DNA of 5,796 bases. Origin: Mycetocola saprophilus. Its GTDB lineage: Bacteria > Actinomycetota > Actinomycetes > Actinomycetales > Microbacteriaceae. Below the pieces are notes generated by a model that saw only the letters and a list, made by a program, of their open reading frames with translations, did no database searches and had not been told where the DNA came from. Below, piece after piece: positions 4,269 to 5,796 of the stretch; within the stretch, counting starts at the first letter, position 1, and each line of letters begins with the position of its first letter. The stretch is from the NCBI RefSeq assembly GCF_000718085.1, contig NZ_JOEC01000009.1:1-5796 (forward strand), written 5' to 3'. A program made the position numbers and the translations under genes.

Positions 4269-4714
4269 TGCCGGAGACTGAACGGTCGCGCCTTGCCGAG
4301 GCTCAGGCCGCGCTTGATGCCTGGGATGCAGCACACCAGATCGCGCCGGTAGATCCCGGGATGCAGTCGATGCGATTCCACCGATCGGAACGGCAGCATG
4401 CGAAATCGGTGAAAGCGCACCTGAGCACTATTCGGCGCGAGACCGCGGAGCGTGACCGGCTCGTATCAGCCGTGAGCAAAGCAAGGGCCGCTGAGCGCCT
4501 AGGTTCGCTTCCCAATGATCCGGTTCCCGTAAGTGAGCTAGCTGGGGCGTCGTGGGTGCTTGAGCGCACCCAGCATGGGGCCCGTTGGCATCGAGTCAAG
4601 CGGGTCAACGCGAAAACCGTCACGTGCCATGCCCCCGAGCCCGGTTTTGATGAGCCGCGGGTGCCGCATGAGCGCATCGTGGCAACTAGACGAGAAGGAG
4701 ACACAACACCATGA
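4268..4714 (+). CDS. Helical protein with C-terminal WHRV-RVN module, unknown function
   Basis: This 148-residue protein has two parts. Residues 1-77 are helical and charged (RLAEAQAALDAWDAAHQ; SERQHAKSVKAHLSTIRRET; SAVSKARAAERLG), likely a helical hairpin or coiled coil. Residues 91-141 form a small beta module: LAGASWVLERTQHGARWHRV (91-110), KRVNAKTVTC (111-120), then FDEPRVPHERIVATR. The 'GWH.V.RVN.K.VTV......R.P...I' signature is one I recall from the C-terminus of many actinophage and Streptomyces proteins, some of them annotated with a DUF3560 region. It is reminiscent of small nucleic-acid-binding barrels, but no function is known. The ATG at 4268 overlaps the previous stop (TGATG); GTG 4265 is an adjacent alternative start. 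The C-terminal REGDTTP carries the ribosome site of the next gene. Confidence 0.8.
   Translation: MPETERSRLAEAQAALDAWDAAHQIAPVDPGMQSMRFHRSERQHAKSVKAHLSTIRRETAERDRLVSAVSKARAAERLGSLPNDPVPVSELAGASWVLERTQHGARWHRVKRVNAKTVTCHAPEPGFDEPRVPHERIVATRREGDTTP
4694..4705 (+). repeat. Initiation cassette GAAGGAGACACA, copy 2
   Basis: Identical to 2068-2079. It stands before ATG 4711 with a slightly longer spacer (AAGGAG ends 10 nt before the ATG). Downstream both genes continue ATGAGCAC. Confidence 0.65.
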
Positions 4715-5094
4715 GCACGAATTGGAAGCCGTTCATCGTGAACACCGAGGGCCCCGACGACATCGCGGAGTTCGACACGATGCGCGAAGCCGTCGAGTAT
4801 GCAAACGCGCTCAACGCTGAGATGGTCGAAACGATCAGCCGAGGCAGCGAGCATGCGCCGCATTTGTGGGCGGTACCGTGGCGGACCACCACGTATCTCG
4901 GACGGTTCAAGAAACCCCGCTCGCCGCGAGGCGATTTGGATGCGGGCGACATGCGGTCGCTTGCTCGGTTCGGGGCGGTCGCGGTTGCGAAGGCACAGGG
5001 CGAGGAGCTGGATGCCGAGGAGTTCCTGGCGATCTATGACTCATGGTTCGCCACGGTGCAGAGCGACGCGGCCGAGGGGGTTCCCAGTGAGTAG
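4711..5094 (+). CDS. 127-residue unknown phage protein
   Basis: No family is named with confidence. The N-terminal domain opens WKPFIVNTEGPDDIAEFDTM (5-24), with a helix REAVEYANALNAEMVETIS (25-43), then a strand HLWAVPWRTTTYLGRFKKP. The 'F.T..EAVEYAN.LN' helix after a beta hairpin is a frequent arrangement in small phage proteins. After a basic linker (KKPRSPRGD), the C-terminal part is helical (DMRSLARFGAVAVAKAQG, then LDAEEFLAIYDSWFATVQ). The domain order beta-helix-beta then helical bundle suggests two small domains. The start at ATG 4711 is supported by AAGGAG (4695-4700) and an ATGA overlap. The stop (TAG 5092-5094) lies inside the start region of the next gene, giving an 8-nt overlap. 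Confidence 0.78.
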   Translation: MSTNWKPFIVNTEGPDDIAEFDTMREAVEYANALNAEMVETISRGSEHAPHLWAVPWRTTTYLGRFKKPRSPRGDLDAGDMRSLARFGAVAVAKAQGEELDAEEFLAIYDSWFATVQSDAAEGVPSE

Positions 5095-5293
5095 CGCGCA
5101 GACGGTGCGGCCGGGTCAGGTTTGGCGTGACCGGGATAAGCGAAGCGGTGGCCGCACGGTCGAGATCGTGACCGTGGGAGACACGCATGCAGAAGTGATG
5201 ACAGATCTCGGGCGAAAGGGGCGGATCCGGCTTGATCGTTTCCGCCCCACGGCCACGGGGTACGAGTTAGTGAAGGAGGCACCTGGTGAGTGA
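5087..5293 (+). CDS. 68-residue small basic beta protein (SH3/KOW-like in look)
   Basis: It starts at GTG 5087 with GAGGGGG upstream, overlapping the previous gene by 8 nt. The sequence VRPGQVWRDRDKRSGGRTVE (7-26), IVTVGDTHAEVMT (27-39) and GRIRLDRFRPTATGYELV (45-62) is a chain of short strands in a small barrel-like order. The pattern 'RPGQVW.D.D.R..GR.V.I..V....A.V......G....I.LDRFRPT.TGY.L' is one I know from many actinophage and Streptomyces small proteins. Their function is unknown, though the fold would suit RNA or protein binding. Because of the distinctive match I am confident that this is a real gene and that the GTG start is right. Upstream in-frame extensions inside the previous gene are shadow. 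The KEAPGE end is written by the next ribosome site. Confidence 0.85.
   Translation: MSSAQTVRPGQVWRDRDKRSGGRTVEIVTVGDTHAEVMTDLGRKGRIRLDRFRPTATGYELVKEAPGE
5272..5288 (+). repeat. 17-nt initiation cassette including GTG start, copy 1
   Basis: GAAGGAGGCACCTGGTG combines an optimal Shine-Dalgarno (AAGGAGG 5273-5279), a 6-nt spacer and the GTG start at 5286. The identical 17 nt occur at 5721-5737, with the GTG of the last gene in the same place. In both cases the upstream protein ends KEAPG plus one residue. Confidence 0.85.
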
Positions 5294-5627
5294 CGAGACA
5301 CGGCCGGTGACCGTCGGCGAGCTGGTTGACGCGCTGTCCAGCTACCCGCGTGACGCCCTGGTTTTCACCGGGGAAGCGGGCACCGGGTGCGGGACGGTCA
5401 TTGTTGAGGACGACGGCTGGCGCACGGTGTGGGATGGGGTGACCGTGGCCGTGGCCGGGAACTGGCACGACCCCGAGTCGATCCGGTTCGATCTGGAACG
5501 ACCTCTGCACCGCGGCCAGATTCGCCAGTGCGAACTCTGGGACGAGTGCACGCTGCCTCGCCACCACCGCGGCGACTGCCGTGATGCCGACGGGAAAACC
5601 GGTTTTGAGGAGGAATCTGATGAGTAG
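5286..5627 (+). CDS. 113-residue two-part protein with C-terminal CCHHC motif
   Basis: The N-terminal part begins RPVTVGELVDALSSYPRDAL (6-25), followed by VFTGEAGTG and strands TVIVEDDG and TVAVAGNW. The 'TV.EL...L...P.DA.V' opening is common in small phage and bacterial alpha/beta proteins of unknown role. The C-terminal part (82-98, CELWDECTLPRHHRGDC) places Cys82, Cys88, His93, His94 and Cys98 in the 'C.....C.LP..H.G.C' arrangement widespread in actinobacterial proteins, presumably a tiny zinc-binding unit. The protein therefore looks like a fusion of two small modules. The end is acidic (EEESDE). The GTG start at 5286 has AAGGAGG 6 nt upstream and an 8-nt overlap with the preceding gene. 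Confidence 0.83.
   Translation: MSDETRPVTVGELVDALSSYPRDALVFTGEAGTGCGTVIVEDDGWRTVWDGVTVAVAGNWHDPESIRFDLERPLHRGQIRQCELWDECTLPRHHRGDCRDADGKTGFEEESDE
5595..5606 (+). other. 12-bp perfect palindrome abutting a ribosome site
   Basis: AAAACCGGTTTT is perfectly self-complementary and touches the GAGGAGG (5607-5613) of the gene at 5620. The A/T flanks stand out from the GC-rich surroundings. It could be a protein-binding site or an RNA stem with a minimal loop. A perfect 12-mer is also expected once or twice by chance in a window of this size. Confidence 0.25.
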
Positions 5628-5742
5628 CACCTTGAAGCGTCAGGGGTGGCGCGTGATCGGCGTTGAACGGGCCGATTGGAACGACTACTGGACTGGTGTG
5701 AAAAAGCCGGGCCCCGAACCGAAGGAGGCACCTGGTGCCTGA
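5620..5742 (+). CDS. 40-residue small protein, unknown
   Basis: This very short gene has a near-ideal ribosome site (GAGGAGG 5607-5613, 6-nt spacer) and 8-nt overlaps at both ends, which is the main reason to accept it. It encodes a basic, tryptophan-rich N-terminal part (LKRQGWRVIGVERADWNDYW, 5-24) and a Pro/Lys/Glu tail (VKKPGPEPKEAPGA). The first part could be a beta hairpin; nothing identifies a function. Because it is so short, it may act mainly as a coupling leader for the next gene, or be a small peptide in its own right. Confidence 0.68.
   Translation: MSSTLKRQGWRVIGVERADWNDYWTGVKKPGPEPKEAPGA
5721..5737 (+). repeat. 17-nt initiation cassette including GTG start, copy 2
   Basis: Exact copy of 5272-5288. 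Here it supplies AAGGAGG (5722-5728) and the GTG at 5735 that opens the last, truncated gene. Confidence 0.85.
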
Positions 5743-5796
5743 TGTTGAAAATTCGGCCGGGATGCCATTCGACGGTGCTCCGCCTTGCAGTGAATC
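5735..5796 (+). CDS. Start of a further gene, cut by the window end
   Basis: The gene opens at GTG 5735, with AAGGAGG 6 nt upstream and an 8-nt overlap with the previous stop (TGA 5740-5742). Only about 20 codons are present: MPDVENSAGMPFDGAPPCSE. This is too little for a family assignment; the stretch looks like a flexible polar N-terminus. The duplicated initiation cassette makes the start secure. Confidence 0.7.
   Translation, partial: MPDVENSAGMPFDGAPPCSE

Noticed and set aside
1..5796. CRISPR array, insertion sequence, attachment site or toxin-antitoxin pair
   Set aside because: No regularly spaced repeats, transposase motifs, integrase or recognisable toxin or antitoxin motifs were seen on either strand.

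Overview
The window looks like a piece of the early or accessory region of a double-stranded DNA bacteriophage (or prophage) of a high-GC actinobacterium. Four things suggest this. Base composition is strongly GC-rich. All genes lie on the plus strand and are packed stop-to-start. The genes are mostly 40-150 residues long with no cellular function I recognise. The two clear landmarks, a C5-type DNA methylase tail and a single-stranded DNA-binding protein (SSB) of actinobacterial type, are typical of actinophage DNA-metabolism regions. I cannot name the host; the SSB resembles those of Mycobacterium, Rhodococcus and Gordonia relatives. No integrase, structural gene, tRNA, CRISPR array or insertion sequence is visible.

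Layout. Positions 2-385 hold the 3' end of a DNA cytosine methylase. Two small unknown genes follow (382-663, 663-944). The second carries a convincing intrinsic-terminator hairpin inside its coding sequence (872-902), followed by two smaller stem-loops, the last of which encloses the ribosome site of the next gene. Then come a 128-residue protein that appears internally duplicated (944-1330), the SSB (1330-1857) and a 51-residue four-cysteine zinc ribbon (1857-2012). After the only gap between confident genes (2013-2081, possibly covered by an overlooked small ORF ending at 2085) comes a run of small genes to the window end: an acidic aromatic protein (2082-2495), five small proteins including a three-helix membrane protein (3664-3900), a Cys/His-rich very acidic protein (3900-4268), a helical plus 'WHRV-RVN' protein (4268-4714), and five more genes, the last cut by the window edge.

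The genes appear to form one or two polycistronic messages. Nearly every junction is a start/stop overlap of 1, 4 or 8 nt, implying translational coupling. The first half is a DNA-replication and modification module (methylase, SSB, zinc ribbon). The second half is a series of accessory genes of unknown role, in which the Shine-Dalgarno of each gene is written into the last codons of the previous one. The repeated initiation cassettes, the hairpin cluster before the SSB operon and the duplicated protein are the most unusual features. I do not see a recognisable defence, anti-defence or otherwise new system, and I do not claim one.
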